DNA of 20,377 nucleotides from Pseudomonadota bacterium (GTDB lineage Bacteria > Pseudomonadota > Alphaproteobacteria > Rhizobiales > Beijerinckiaceae). The notes under the pieces are model-generated. The model was given only the letters and a program-made list of their open reading frames with translations. It did no database searches and had not been told where the DNA came from. Every line of letters starts with the position of its first letter. The first letter of the stretch is position 1. A program made the position numbers and the translations under genes. Below, piece after piece: positions 1 to 7,015 of this stretch. The stretch spans positions 1 through 20,377 of the forward strand of contig JAGWRL010000177.1 of the NCBI GenBank assembly GCA_028876585.1, given 5' to 3'.

Positions 1-89
1 GGCGAGGGCGGCGCCTTCAATACGCTCACGGCGAGCGTGGCCGGCTTCGTCGCGGCTTTTTTTTGTTTGACGCGCGATGCATCGGTCAT
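1..89 (-). CDS. N-terminal fragment of an unidentified protein (runs off left edge)
   Basis: Reading leftwards from an ATG at 89-87 the frame stays open to the edge and gives 29 residues, beginning MTDASRVKQKKAATKP and ending in a hydrophobic then proline-rich stretch (LAVSVLKAPPS). A perfect AGGAGG lies 8 bases upstream, which favours this ATG over another at 96-94 in a different frame. The start is basic and lysine-rich with no signal peptide, so the product is probably cytoplasmic. The eight-A run (Lys-Lys) is a possible slippage site. I do not recognise the family from so short a piece. An alternative reading of 40-64 is a weak hairpin plus T-run, but the strong ribosome binding site argues for coding. 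Confidence 0.6.
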   Translation of the reverse strand, partial: MTDASRVKQKKAATKPATLAVSVLKAPPS

Positions 90-97
90 AAGGCATT

Positions 98-103
98 CCT
101 CCT
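98..103 (-). promoter_or_regulatory. Consensus ribosome binding site (AGGAGG)
   Basis: On the minus strand AGGAGG sits 8 bases before the ATG at 89. It is the best Shine-Dalgarno match in the window and fixes the start of the gene leaving the left edge. Confidence 0.65.
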
Positions 104-133
104 GAGACGCGGCTGGCGGCCGATCCCTTTTCG

Positions 134-161
134 GTCATAATAATCTGGCAAGGCCGTGCAA
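134..161 (-). promoter_or_regulatory. Possible sigma-70-type promoter for the left-edge gene
   Basis: On the minus strand TTGCAC (161-156) and TATGAC (139-134) are separated by 16 bases, and the start codon follows about 45 bases after the second box. The local AT-richness (TCATAATAATC) stands out. The gap at 90-202 separates divergent genes, so a promoter for the small secreted protein may lie here too, but I see no clear -35/-10 pair on the plus strand. Pattern match only. Confidence 0.3.
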
Positions 162-202
162 CGCCAGTAAGTCTTTCGGCAATTCGGCAGGGAAAGCGCT
201 TG

Positions 203-526
203 ATGAGGGTCATGGTCGCGCTCGTTTGCGCGCTCGCGGCGACGCCGGCGGCGGCGGAATCGTTGTTCGATTCGCTCGCCAAATCGACCGGCCTGATGGC
301 GACGCCGGCCGATCCGCCCGATTTCGTCAAGGCCTCCAGGCCGAGCGAACCGTCCGCCGCCATCCCGGTGTTCGCGCCGCCCGACGAACCGCGCTCGAAG
401 GTCAAGACGCCGGCGGAGTTGAAGGCGATGGACGCCGACCTCGAACGCGCCGGCCGGCAGAGGCGCCCCGTCCCCGCGCGTCAGCCGGCCGACGGCAAGC
501 GGGCGGACAAGCCGAAGCCGCGCTAG
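203..526 (+). CDS. Small secreted hypothetical protein (107 aa)
   Basis: The first 19 or so residues (MRVMVALVCALAATPAAAES) form a classic Sec signal peptide with an Ala-x-Ala cleavage site, so the product is probably periplasmic. The mature part of about 88 residues is rich in Pro, Lys, Arg and Ala, carries a segment reading PPDFVKASRPSEP and a motif KTPAELKAMDADLE, and ends in a basic tail, probably largely disordered. From memory, similar small proteins occur in Hyphomicrobiales near this aminotransferase, but I could not check that. ATG 203 is preferred to TTG 200; GGGAAAG lies upstream. No function can be assigned. It points the same way as the aminotransferase 134 bases downstream. Confidence 0.7.
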   Translation: MRVMVALVCALAATPAAAESLFDSLAKSTGLMATPADPPDFVKASRPSEPSAAIPVFAPPDEPRSKVKTPAELKAMDADLERAGRQRRPVPARQPADGKRADKPKPR

Positions 527-622
527 GCCGGAAAATTAGAGGACGGCGGGTTCCCCTTTTCGGCGCCCGGCTCTAAAAGCGGAGCGCGCGGCCGGCGGAT
601 TCGGGCCGCTCGCGCGAGCCCA

Positions 623-639
623 GGCGCCAAATCGGCGCC
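623..639 (+). repeat. Inverted repeat/hairpin ahead of the aminotransferase
   Basis: GGCGCC-AAATC-GGCGCC forms a perfect 6-bp stem with a 5-base loop, ending 21 bases before the ATG at 661 and just upstream of the AG-rich ribosome binding region (GAGGAAAACGGGG). It could be a leader hairpin or an operator. GGCGCC words are common in this GC-rich DNA, so chance is possible. Confidence 0.4.
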
Positions 640-660
640 GAACACGAGGAAAACGGGGCG

Positions 661-1878
661 ATGTCGGATTTTCACAATACGCGGCGGCTGCCGCCTTACG
701 TCTTCGAGCAGGTCAACAAGCTCAAGGCCAAGGCCCGCGCCGCCGGCGCCGACATCGTCGATCTCGGCATGGGCAATCCCGACCTCGCCGCGCCGAAACA
801 CGTGATCGACAAGCTGGTCGAGACAGTCGGCAAGCCGCGCACCGACCGTTATTCCGCCTCCAAGGGCATCCCCGGCCTGCGCCGCGCGCAAGCCGGCTAT
901 TACGCGCGCCGGTTCGGCGTGAAGCTGAACCCGGAGACCCAGGTCGTCGCGACGCTCGGCTCCAAGGAAGGCTTCGCCAATATGGCGCAGGCGATCACCG
1001 CGCCGGGCGACGTCGTGCTCGTGCCCAACCCGTCCTATCCGATCCACGCCTTCGGCTTCCTGATGGCGGGCGGCGTGATCCGCTCGGTGCCGGCCGAGCC
1101 CGGCCCGCAATATTTCGTGGCGCTGGAGCGGGCGATCCAGCACTCGATCCCCAAGCCGATCGCGGTCGTCGTCTGCTATCCCTCGAACCCGACGGCGATG
1201 GTCGCCTCGCTCGATTTCTACAAGGATCTCGTGATCTTCGCCAAGAAGCACGACATCTTCATCCTGTCCGATCTGGCCTATGGCGAGGTCTATTTCGACG
1301 GCGAGCCGCCGCCCTCGGTGTTGCAGGCGCCCGGCGCCTTCGACGTCGCGGTCGAGTTCACCTCGATGTCGAAGACGTTTTCGATGGCGGGTTGGCGCAT
1401 GGGCTTCGCGGTCGGCAACGAGCGATTGCTGGCGGCGCTGGCGCGGGTGAAATCCTACCTCGACTACGGCGCCTATACGCCGATCCAGGTCGCCGCCGCC
1501 GCCGCGCTCAACGGCCCGGAGGCGTGCATCGACGAGATGCGGGCGACCTACAAGCGCCGCCGCGACGTGATGGTGGAGAGTTTCGCCGCCGCCGGCTGGG
1601 CGATCGAAAGCCCGCGCGCCTCGATGTTCGCCTGGACCCCGGTGCCGGAGAAATTCCGCCATCTCGGCAGTCTCGAATTTTCCAAGCTGCTGATCGAAAA
1701 GGCCGATGTGGCGGTGGCGCCGGGCATCGGGTTCGGCGAGCACGGCGACGATTACGTGCGGCTGGCGCTGGTCGAGAACGAGCAGCGCATCCGCCAGGCG
1801 GCGCGCGGCGTGCGGCGGTTCTTCGAGAACGCCGACGAGACGCTGCATAACGTGGTCAAGCTCAAGCAGACCGCCTGA
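661..1878 (+). CDS. alaC: AlaC-type PLP-dependent aminotransferase
   Basis: A 405-residue fold-type I (class I/II) aminotransferase, cytoplasmic. Visible hallmarks are the N-terminal RLPPYVFEQVNKLK block, DLGMGNPD (35-41), YSASKGIPGLR (64-74), GSKEG (100-104), NPSYP (123-127), YPSNPTA (173-179), SDLAYGEVYFDG with Asp204 and Tyr207, the PLP-lysine motif SMSKTFSMAGWRMGF with Lys238, and a C-terminal GIGFGEHGDDYVRLALVEN. These blocks follow Escherichia coli AlaC (glutamate-pyruvate transaminase) closely as I recall it. Such proteins in Hyphomicrobiales are often labelled LL-diaminopimelate aminotransferase, so substrate is uncertain. In many relatives the gene is followed by homoserine dehydrogenase; here a convergent CYTH-CHAD gene follows instead. 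The start has good AG-rich upstream sequence and full-length agreement with the family. Confidence 0.85.
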   Translation: MSDFHNTRRLPPYVFEQVNKLKAKARAAGADIVDLGMGNPDLAAPKHVIDKLVETVGKPRTDRYSASKGIPGLRRAQAGYYARRFGVKLNPETQVVATLGSKEGFANMAQAITAPGDVVLVPNPSYPIHAFGFLMAGGVIRSVPAEPGPQYFVALERAIQHSIPKPIAVVVCYPSNPTAMVASLDFYKDLVIFAKKHDIFILSDLAYGEVYFDGEPPPSVLQAPGAFDVAVEFTSMSKTFSMAGWRMGFAVGNERLLAALARVKSYLDYGAYTPIQVAAAAALNGPEACIDEMRATYKRRRDVMVESFAAAGWAIESPRASMFAWTPVPEKFRHLGSLEFSKLLIEKADVAVAPGIGFGEHGDDYVRLALVENEQRIRQAARGVRRFFENADETLHNVVKLKQTA

Positions 1879-1890
1879 GCGCGGCGCGCG

Positions 1891-3366
1891 TTAGCGGTTG
1901 AGCGATTTCAGCGATTTGCGCGCGCCTCGCTCGATGCGCGGCAGGTCGTCGCGCTGCTGGCGATCCCGCCGCGCGGCGAGCGCCGCGGCGGCGGGGGCGA
2001 GGCCGCGCCGCCGCAGGCTCAGCGATTGCGCGAGACGGGCGGCGGTCTGCGCGTCGTTCAACTGGCCGAGCCGCTTCAGCAGCTTCTGAATCCGTTTGCC
2101 GTCCTTCGCCGCGAATTCATAGACGCCGGCCAGGAACTCCAGGCCGTAGCGCAGCCGCTTCAACGCCTTGCGCAGTTCATGCAGCGCGGTGGGGTCGCCG
2201 TCCTGCGCGTCCCGGCTGCGCTGGCGCGCCTTGCGCGACAGCCGGCCGATCAGGCCCGGCGCGAGGCTTTCGATCGGCGGGTCGAGCCGCGTGTCGCGCG
2301 CGCTTTCCACCCAGGCGCCGAGCGAAAGCGCCAGCCGCGCGAAGGGCGGCTCGCCCACCGCCGCCGCGGCTTGCGCGAAGGCGTCGTCGCGCTGTCGTCG
2401 GGCGGCGTCGGCGAGCAACTCGCTCCACTCGACCGGCGCGCTCTCGGCGATCACCTCAGGCAATAGCGCGTCGCAAAACACGCTCCAGTCGCGCGCCCTG
2501 CCGACGCGACGCGCCAAAGCGCGCAATTCCCGCTCGAACCGCGCGACGCTGGCCTTGTCCAGCAGCGGCGTGAACAGCCGCAACGCGGTGCGCAGCCGCG
2601 TGGCGGCGACGCGCAGTTGATGCACGCCCTCGGGGTGGCCCGCGCTTACGGCGGCGGCGTTGGCGACGAGCTGGCCGAGCGCCTCGGCCATGATGCGCCG
2701 GAACGCCTCGGCGCCGCTCATCCCCTCGCGCAGGCGCTGCGGCGCGGCCTTGCGCGGCTGCGGCGGCGTCCCGGCGAGCAGGCGCAGGCCCCGGGCGGCC
2801 TTGCTTTCAGTGGCGATTGCGATCGGCGCCTCGGCGTGCAGCGCCAGCGCCAGGCGATAGAGCGCGTCGGGCGAGCCGTGGCGCAATTCGAGTTCGAGTT
2901 CGCGGATCGGCTCGCTTCTGCCGCCGGCGCGGATTTCGCCCTCGTCCAGATCGGCCTCGATCCGCGCGTCGTTCACTTTCAACATGCGCGTCGTGCGGGT
3001 GACGTCGGTGGTCAGGATCGGCGCGAAGGCGGCGCCGGCGAATTCGGCGATCGGCGTGCCGGCGGCGAGCGCGAGATCGGGCGCGTCGCCGGTGATCGGC
3101 TGTTCCCACTCGCGGCGCTGCATCGCGGCGCCGGCGGCGTCGGGGGCCTTGATCGTTTGCAGCCGCTGGCGCCCCTGCGCCCGCACCCGCAGGCTCAGGC
3201 CGCGCCGCGCGAGCGCGTGGTCGGGCGTGTCCCAATAGGTGGTGACGATATGGGCGCGCTTCGGCTCGCCGGCGCTGGCGGCGCGAAGCGTCTCGCTTTC
3301 GGGCAGGCGGCGCCGCGCGGCCTCCGACAAGATGAGCTTGAGTTCGGTTTCGATCGGAGCGGCCAC
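1891..3366 (-). CDS. CYTH and CHAD domain protein (inorganic triphosphatase-like)
   Basis: A 491-residue cytoplasmic protein. Residues 5-195 are a CYTH domain: the ExExK signature is ETELK at 6-10, and later acidic and basic strands include EADLDEGEI and ELELELR. Residues 215-485 are a CHAD domain of two helical repeats, each with a conserved histidine motif (GVHQLRVAATRLR with His249; ALHELRKALKRLR with His396). The layout matches E. coli YgiF (tripolyphosphate hydrolase) and related proteins; CHAD domains bind polyphosphate. I start it at GTG 3366, five codons before the signature and preceded by GGAAGAGAAGG. A longer frame from 3468 adds 34 non-domain residues and would overlap the divergent gene. 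Its stop lies 12 bases from the convergent aminotransferase stop. Confidence 0.85.
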   Translation of the reverse strand: MAAPIETELKLILSEAARRRLPESETLRAASAGEPKRAHIVTTYWDTPDHALARRGLSLRVRAQGRQRLQTIKAPDAAGAAMQRREWEQPITGDAPDLALAAGTPIAEFAGAAFAPILTTDVTRTTRMLKVNDARIEADLDEGEIRAGGRSEPIRELELELRHGSPDALYRLALALHAEAPIAIATESKAARGLRLLAGTPPQPRKAAPQRLREGMSGAEAFRRIMAEALGQLVANAAAVSAGHPEGVHQLRVAATRLRTALRLFTPLLDKASVARFERELRALARRVGRARDWSVFCDALLPEVIAESAPVEWSELLADAARRQRDDAFAQAAAAVGEPPFARLALSLGAWVESARDTRLDPPIESLAPGLIGRLSRKARQRSRDAQDGDPTALHELRKALKRLRYGLEFLAGVYEFAAKDGKRIQKLLKRLGQLNDAQTAARLAQSLSLRRRGLAPAAAALAARRDRQQRDDLPRIERGARKSLKSLNR

Positions 3367-3437
3367 CCGCCTTCTCTTCCACACCCTCGGAACGCCAATC
3401 CTACACCGGTTAACTCCGCCGGTCATTGCGCTAAAAG

Positions 3438-3452
3438 GGGGCGCCTCGCCCC
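3438..3452 (+). repeat. GC-rich hairpin in the leader of the VOC gene
   Basis: GGGGCG-CCT-CGCCCC is a perfect 6-bp inverted repeat with a 3-base loop, ending 14 bases before the ATG at 3467. It lies in the 100-base gap between the divergent CYTH-CHAD and VOC genes, which also contains a GGTTAAC element at 3408-3414. Possible 5' leader structure; no regulator can be named. Confidence 0.35.
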
Positions 3453-3466
3453 GGACGGGAGTTCCC

Positions 3467-4195
3467 ATGTCACGCGCGCTCGATCATCTCGTCATCGCCT
3501 GCCGTGACCTCGACGCCGCCGCGGCGCGCTATCGTCAGCTCGGCTTTCAGGTCGGCCCGCGCAACCGGCATCCCTGGGGCACCGAAAACCATATCGTGCA
3601 GTTCGACGGCGCGTTCCTCGAACTCGTCGGCCTGGGCGAGGGTTTCATTAAACCCGCGCCGGACGATCCGGTGTTTCCGTTCGCCGGCTTCGTCGCCGAA
3701 TTCCTGGCCCGGCGCGAGGGGCTGGCGATGGTGGCGCTGCGCTCGGACGACGCGGAGGCGGACCGGCGCGATTTCGCCGCCAAGGGGCTCGGCGCGTTTC
3801 CCCGCTTCGATTTCGCCCGCGTGGGGGTCCGCCAGGGGCGCGAGGTGGAGGTCGCGTTTTCGCTCGGCTTCGCCGAATGCGCTGGGATGCCCGAGGCGGG
3901 GTTCTTCGTCTGCCAGCAGAAATTCCCGCAGAATTTCTGGGACGCGGCGGCGCAGGCGCATCCCAACGGCGCGACCGGCGTCGCGGAACTGGCCTTCGTC
4001 CATCCCGCGCCGGACGCCGTCGCGCCGTTCCTGTCCGGTTTTCTCGACGCGGAGCCCGCGCCTGCGCCGGGCGGGGACCAGTTTATGCTGGAAGGAACGC
4101 GCGTAACCTGCATGAGGGCGAACGATCCCGCCAGCAGCGGACTTTCCGCGATGCGCATCGCGACGCGCGGCGGCGCGTCGTTCTGGGTCGATTGA
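3467..4195 (+). CDS. Glyoxalase-like/VOC family protein
   Basis: A 242-residue soluble protein opening with a vicinal-oxygen-chelate repeat: LDHLVIACRDLDAAAARYRQLGF at 5-27, then NRHPWGTENHIVQF and the acidic strand residue in FLELVG (Glu52). His7, His35/His42 and Glu52 are candidate metal ligands. The length and the RHPWGTENH block fit the Glyoxalase_3-like family (PF13468), whose members are mostly uncharacterised. The later part (EFLARREGLAMVALRSDDAEA and beyond) looks like a second, diverged half. The ATG follows GGACGGGAG. The stop is one base away from the convergent polymerase stop. Substrate unknown. Confidence 0.8.
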   Translation: MSRALDHLVIACRDLDAAAARYRQLGFQVGPRNRHPWGTENHIVQFDGAFLELVGLGEGFIKPAPDDPVFPFAGFVAEFLARREGLAMVALRSDDAEADRRDFAAKGLGAFPRFDFARVGVRQGREVEVAFSLGFAECAGMPEAGFFVCQQKFPQNFWDAAAQAHPNGATGVAELAFVHPAPDAVAPFLSGFLDAEPAPAPGGDQFMLEGTRVTCMRANDPASSGLSAMRIATRGGASFWVD

Positions 4196-4196
4196 C

Positions 4197-5411
4197 TTAG
4201 GCGCGCGCCCATTTGGCGGCGCCTGGAACGCCGCTTCGCATCTCGCGCTGCGCGGCGGCCGCGAGGCCGAACAGGCAGCCGATCAGAAGGAACAGATGGC
4301 GCCAATGCATGGTGTCGATCTGCACGCCTTGCAGCAATTGCGGCAACGTGGCGGCCCAGACGCCGATGACTTCCGTCTGCGCGCGCGAGCGCCGGAATAC
4401 GAACACCCAGCCGATGTAGAGCGTCAGCGCGACGAAAACGGCGAAAGCGACGCCGCCGACCCAGCCGAACGACGCGAACGCGCTCAGGAACACCTCGTGC
4501 GGATCGGCGGGGAAATATTTGACGAAGCGGAAAGGCCCGAACCCCAGCGGCCGGTCGAGCAGCATCGGAATCGAGCGGATCTGATTGCCGAAGCGGCCCT
4601 GCTCGCCGGCGTCGTAATCTTCGACCAGCGTCGCCCGCTCCAGCAAGACCTCGCGGATCGCGGGAACGGACAACAGGATCGCCATCAGCGCCGCCACCGC
4701 CACGACGCAACCGATCGCCGTCGCCACCACCCGACCTCTGATCCGCGCCGAGCCGCTGGTCAGGAAGGTCAGCCCCAGCACCAGCATCAGCGTGAGGATC
4801 GCATCGATCAAAGCGCCGCGCGAGAAGCTGACGATCACGGCGGTCAGCATCACCAGCAACATGAGACTGCTGCGCAGCGCCGGCGCGCGCCTCAGCAGCA
4901 AATCTTGGCACACCCACCCAAGCGGCGCGACCAGGAACGGCGCGAACACATTCGGGTCCTTGAACGGGCCGGCGGCGCGGCCGCCGTCGTAGAGCGTGAA
5001 ATAGGGACTGAGGCCCGCGACGTCGAAATAGCCCGCGATGCCCAGGATCGCCGCCAGCATCGCCGCGAACACGTAGCCAGAGCGAATGGCTTTCATCCGC
5101 CCTAGCGGATCGCCGGCCACCAGCGTGGCGAACAGGACCGTCGTCATCGTTATGTAAACGGTCACAAAGGTGAAGCTGACGCTCTCGGACTCTTGGGTGT
5201 AGGGTATTAGCGCGATCAACCCCGCCGCATCGAAGGCCGCAAGGACGACTACGAGGGGCGCGAGCAAAGGGTCGAACGTCAGGCCGCCGCGCGCGAAAGC
5301 GAGGAGGCAGACAAAAAACATCGCCTCGTAAGGCGAAGGCTCGATGGCCGCGAACGGGCTGACCGCAAGGAACAGCCAAAGAAGCTTGAGTCGCGAGGGC
5401 TCCGACAGCAT
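4197..5411 (-). CDS. Wzy/WaaL-type polysaccharide polymerase or O-antigen ligase
   Basis: A 404-residue inner-membrane protein with about ten to twelve hydrophobic segments. Family marks are GPFKDPNVFAPFL (148-160), SFSRGALI (195-202), RFGNQIRS (273-280) and, in a long periplasmic loop, DPHEVFLSAFASFGWVGG (303-320), where His305 matches the conserved histidine of the Wzy_C/O-antigen ligase family (PF04932). The probable role is joining undecaprenyl-linked repeat units into a chain in the periplasm; ligase activity cannot be excluded by sequence. AAGGAG lies 8 bases before ATG 5411; a GTG one codon upstream (5414) is the alternative. It is divergent from the flippase and begins the polysaccharide block. 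Confidence 0.8.
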   Translation of the reverse strand: MLSEPSRLKLLWLFLAVSPFAAIEPSPYEAMFFVCLLAFARGGLTFDPLLAPLVVVLAAFDAAGLIALIPYTQESESVSFTFVTVYITMTTVLFATLVAGDPLGRMKAIRSGYVFAAMLAAILGIAGYFDVAGLSPYFTLYDGGRAAGPFKDPNVFAPFLVAPLGWVCQDLLLRRAPALRSSLMLLVMLTAVIVSFSRGALIDAILTLMLVLGLTFLTSGSARIRGRVVATAIGCVVAVAALMAILLSVPAIREVLLERATLVEDYDAGEQGRFGNQIRSIPMLLDRPLGFGPFRFVKYFPADPHEVFLSAFASFGWVGGVAFAVFVALTLYIGWVFVFRRSRAQTEVIGVWAATLPQLLQGVQIDTMHWRHLFLLIGCLFGLAAAAQREMRSGVPGAAKWARA

Positions 5412-5472
5412 CACGGCGGCTCCTTGCGCCGACAGGCGCTGTGCGCTCGCCCGCGATTTAGCGAGGTCATGG

Positions 5473-5487
5473 TTAACCCTTCGTTAT
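5473..5487. promoter_or_regulatory. CtrA-like binding site (TTAA-N7-TTAT)
   Basis: TTAA-CCCTTCG-TTAT matches the established alphaproteobacterial CtrA consensus TTAA-N7-TTAA at 7 of 8 fixed positions. It is about 62 bases upstream of the polymerase ATG and 77 upstream of the flippase ATG. CtrA control of surface polysaccharide would link it to cell polarity. This is a single near-match and unproven. Confidence 0.35.
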
Positions 5488-5528
5488 CGCGATCCGCGGC
5501 ACGCGCGCCGGTCGCGTAAGCGCGCGCT

Positions 5529-5544
5529 TAACCGCTGTCGGTTA
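5529..5544. repeat. Perfect inverted repeat upstream of the flippase
   Basis: TAACCG-CTGT-CGGTTA has 6-bp perfect arms and a 4-base loop. It ends 19 bases before ATG 5564 and 6 bases before the GGTGGGG ribosome binding sequence. It could be an operator for a dimeric regulator or a leader hairpin affecting translation. Confidence 0.45.
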
Positions 5545-5563
5545 GAAGCGGGTGGGGCCGATC

Positions 5564-7015
5564 ATGATTTTCGTCATCTCCTTTTTCCTCAACGCGGCGA
5601 CGAATTTCGCCTTCGGTCTGACCCTGAGCGCGATTCCGGGGCCGGCAGAGTTCGGCCGCTATTCCACGGTGCAACTTGCCTCGATTACGCTGGCGGGCGG
5701 GATGCTCGACTGGTTGCGCTATTCGACGTTGCGTTATTCCGGCGACGACGAGGCCAAATCCGTGATCGCGTCCTCGTTGGAGGCCGGTTATTTCGCGCTC
5801 ACGCTGGTGATCTACGCCGCGGTCGGCCTCTGCGTCGCGTTGGACGCGACCTTTGGCCTCGGCGCGTCGCTGCTGCTGCTGACGCCTCTGTTGGGGGTGG
5901 CGGCGCATCGCGTCGATTTCACCGGCGCGCAGTTGCGCGCGCGCGACCAGGGCGTAGCCTATGCCGGCATTTACGCCTTGCGGCAGGTTCTCTGTTTCAC
6001 CGCCGTGGTGGCGACGGCCTACGCCACTCGCAGCGCCGCCTTCACCGTGGCGGTTCTGGCCGCCGCCAATCTGATACCCGCGCTGGCGTTCGCGCCGTGG
6101 GCGCGCGTTTCGGGCGCGGCCCTCGCCAAAGCGAGCGCCGCCCGGCTGAAGACCTTCTTCGTCTACGCCAAGCCGATCGTATTCTCGCTGGTGATGTATC
6201 AACTGGTCGGGCTGATCAACCGGCATGTCGCGCTCACGCATCTCGGCGCCGACGCGACGGGGAAATTCTCGCTCGCCACCGATCTCGGACAGCGCCTGTT
6301 CGGCGCGGCCAATTCGTTGCCGGAGTTGATGCTGTTCCAATATGTGTTGAAGCTCGACCGCATCGAGGGGCGGGCGGCGGCCGAGCGCCAGCTTTCGCGC
6401 AACATCTCGCTCGCGCTCGGTTTCCTGGCGCCGCTTGCGACGGGCTATGCGGTGATGGCGCCGACCTTGGAGGCGCTTATGGCGCCCGCCGCTTATCGGG
6501 GCTCGTTCGCGACGCTCAGCGCTGCGCTCGCGCCCGGTTATTTCGGCTTGTTCGTCATCATCTCTGCGCTCTCGCCCATCTTCCAGCTCAAGCACGCGAC
6601 ATGGCAGCTGAGCGCCGCCTCGGTGTTGGCGCTGGTCGTCGATATTCTGCTGCTGAGCTTCACCGATCTTGCCGCGAGCACCGACGGGCTGGCGATAGCC
6701 AGCTCCGCCAGCTTGCTCGCCGCCATGATGGCGACGGCGGCGCTTGCTTGGCGCGTGTCGCCGGTGCGGCCGCGCCTCGTCGATATCGCCGTCATCGCGG
6801 CGGCGACGGCGCTGATGGCGGCGCTCGTGCGTCCGCTCAACGCCTGGTCGTCGCATGGCGGCGCGGCGGCGGCGGCCATCGCGATAGCGGGCGTGGTTCT
6901 CGGCGGCGCCTATCTCGCCTTCGACGTCGGGGGCGTGCGGACGCAGGCGGCGCGGACGTGGCGACAACCCCGGCGGCGCGACGAAAGCGCCAAGGCCTAT
7001 AGAGGAGCGGCGTGA
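5564..7015 (+). CDS. Wzx-type polysaccharide flippase (MOP superfamily)
   Basis: A 483-residue integral inner-membrane protein with some twelve to fourteen hydrophobic segments along its whole length. It starts directly with a membrane segment (MIFVISFFLNAATNFAFG), and residues such as PAEFGRYSTVQL recall the FG.Y motif seen in the first repeat of Wzx/RfbX flippases. Expected role: moving lipid-linked repeat units from the cytoplasmic to the periplasmic face. ATG 5564 has GGTGGGG 6 bases upstream; an in-frame GTG at 5552 would add four residues. Its stop overlaps the methyltransferase start (TGATG), implying translational coupling. The last 30 or so residues are basic and probably cytoplasmic. 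Confidence 0.75.
   Translation: MIFVISFFLNAATNFAFGLTLSAIPGPAEFGRYSTVQLASITLAGGMLDWLRYSTLRYSGDDEAKSVIASSLEAGYFALTLVIYAAVGLCVALDATFGLGASLLLLTPLLGVAAHRVDFTGAQLRARDQGVAYAGIYALRQVLCFTAVVATAYATRSAAFTVAVLAAANLIPALAFAPWARVSGAALAKASAARLKTFFVYAKPIVFSLVMYQLVGLINRHVALTHLGADATGKFSLATDLGQRLFGAANSLPELMLFQYVLKLDRIEGRAAAERQLSRNISLALGFLAPLATGYAVMAPTLEALMAPAAYRGSFATLSAALAPGYFGLFVIISALSPIFQLKHATWQLSAASVLALVVDILLLSFTDLAASTDGLAIASSASLLAAMMATAALAWRVSPVRPRLVDIAVIAAATALMAALVRPLNAWSSHGGAAAAAIAIAGVVLGGAYLAFDVGGVRTQAARTWRQPRRRDESAKAYRGAA

Larger units (their letters stand above)
5412..5563. promoter_or_regulatory. Divergent promoter region between polymerase and flippase
   Basis: A gap of about 150 bases between the divergent polymerase and flippase genes. 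It contains GGTTAACC at 5471-5478, a CtrA-like site, TTAACC at 5528-5533 and a perfect inverted repeat. Promoters for both directions are expected here, but I see no clear -35/-10 pair. Confidence 0.5.

Noticed and set aside
40..64. Possible plus-strand terminator (GCCG-N9-CGGC followed by eight T)
   Set aside because: The stem is only 4 bp, and the same bases read as codons of a minus-strand gene with a consensus ribosome binding site.
523..1848. Long minus-strand open frame of 441 codons opposite the aminotransferase
   Set aside because: Composition is His/Arg/Asp-rich with no family motif, and it mirrors a plus-strand gene with clear AlaC motifs; GC-rich coding DNA leaves such antisense frames open.
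3367..3468. Upstream extension of the CYTH-CHAD protein to ATG 3468
   Set aside because: The 34 extra residues are outside the CYTH domain and would overlap the start of the divergent VOC gene; GTG 3366 has a ribosome binding site and puts ETELK near the N-terminus as usual.
3547..5379. Minus-strand open frame of 610 codons spanning the VOC and polymerase genes
   Set aside because: It crosses two real genes with recognisable motifs, is rich in Arg/Ala/Ser low-complexity sequence and has no domain of its own.
5528..6967. Minus-strand open frame opposite the flippase
   Set aside because: Arg/Gly/Gln-rich shadow of a membrane protein gene; the plus-strand frame has the hydrophobic pattern of a flippase.
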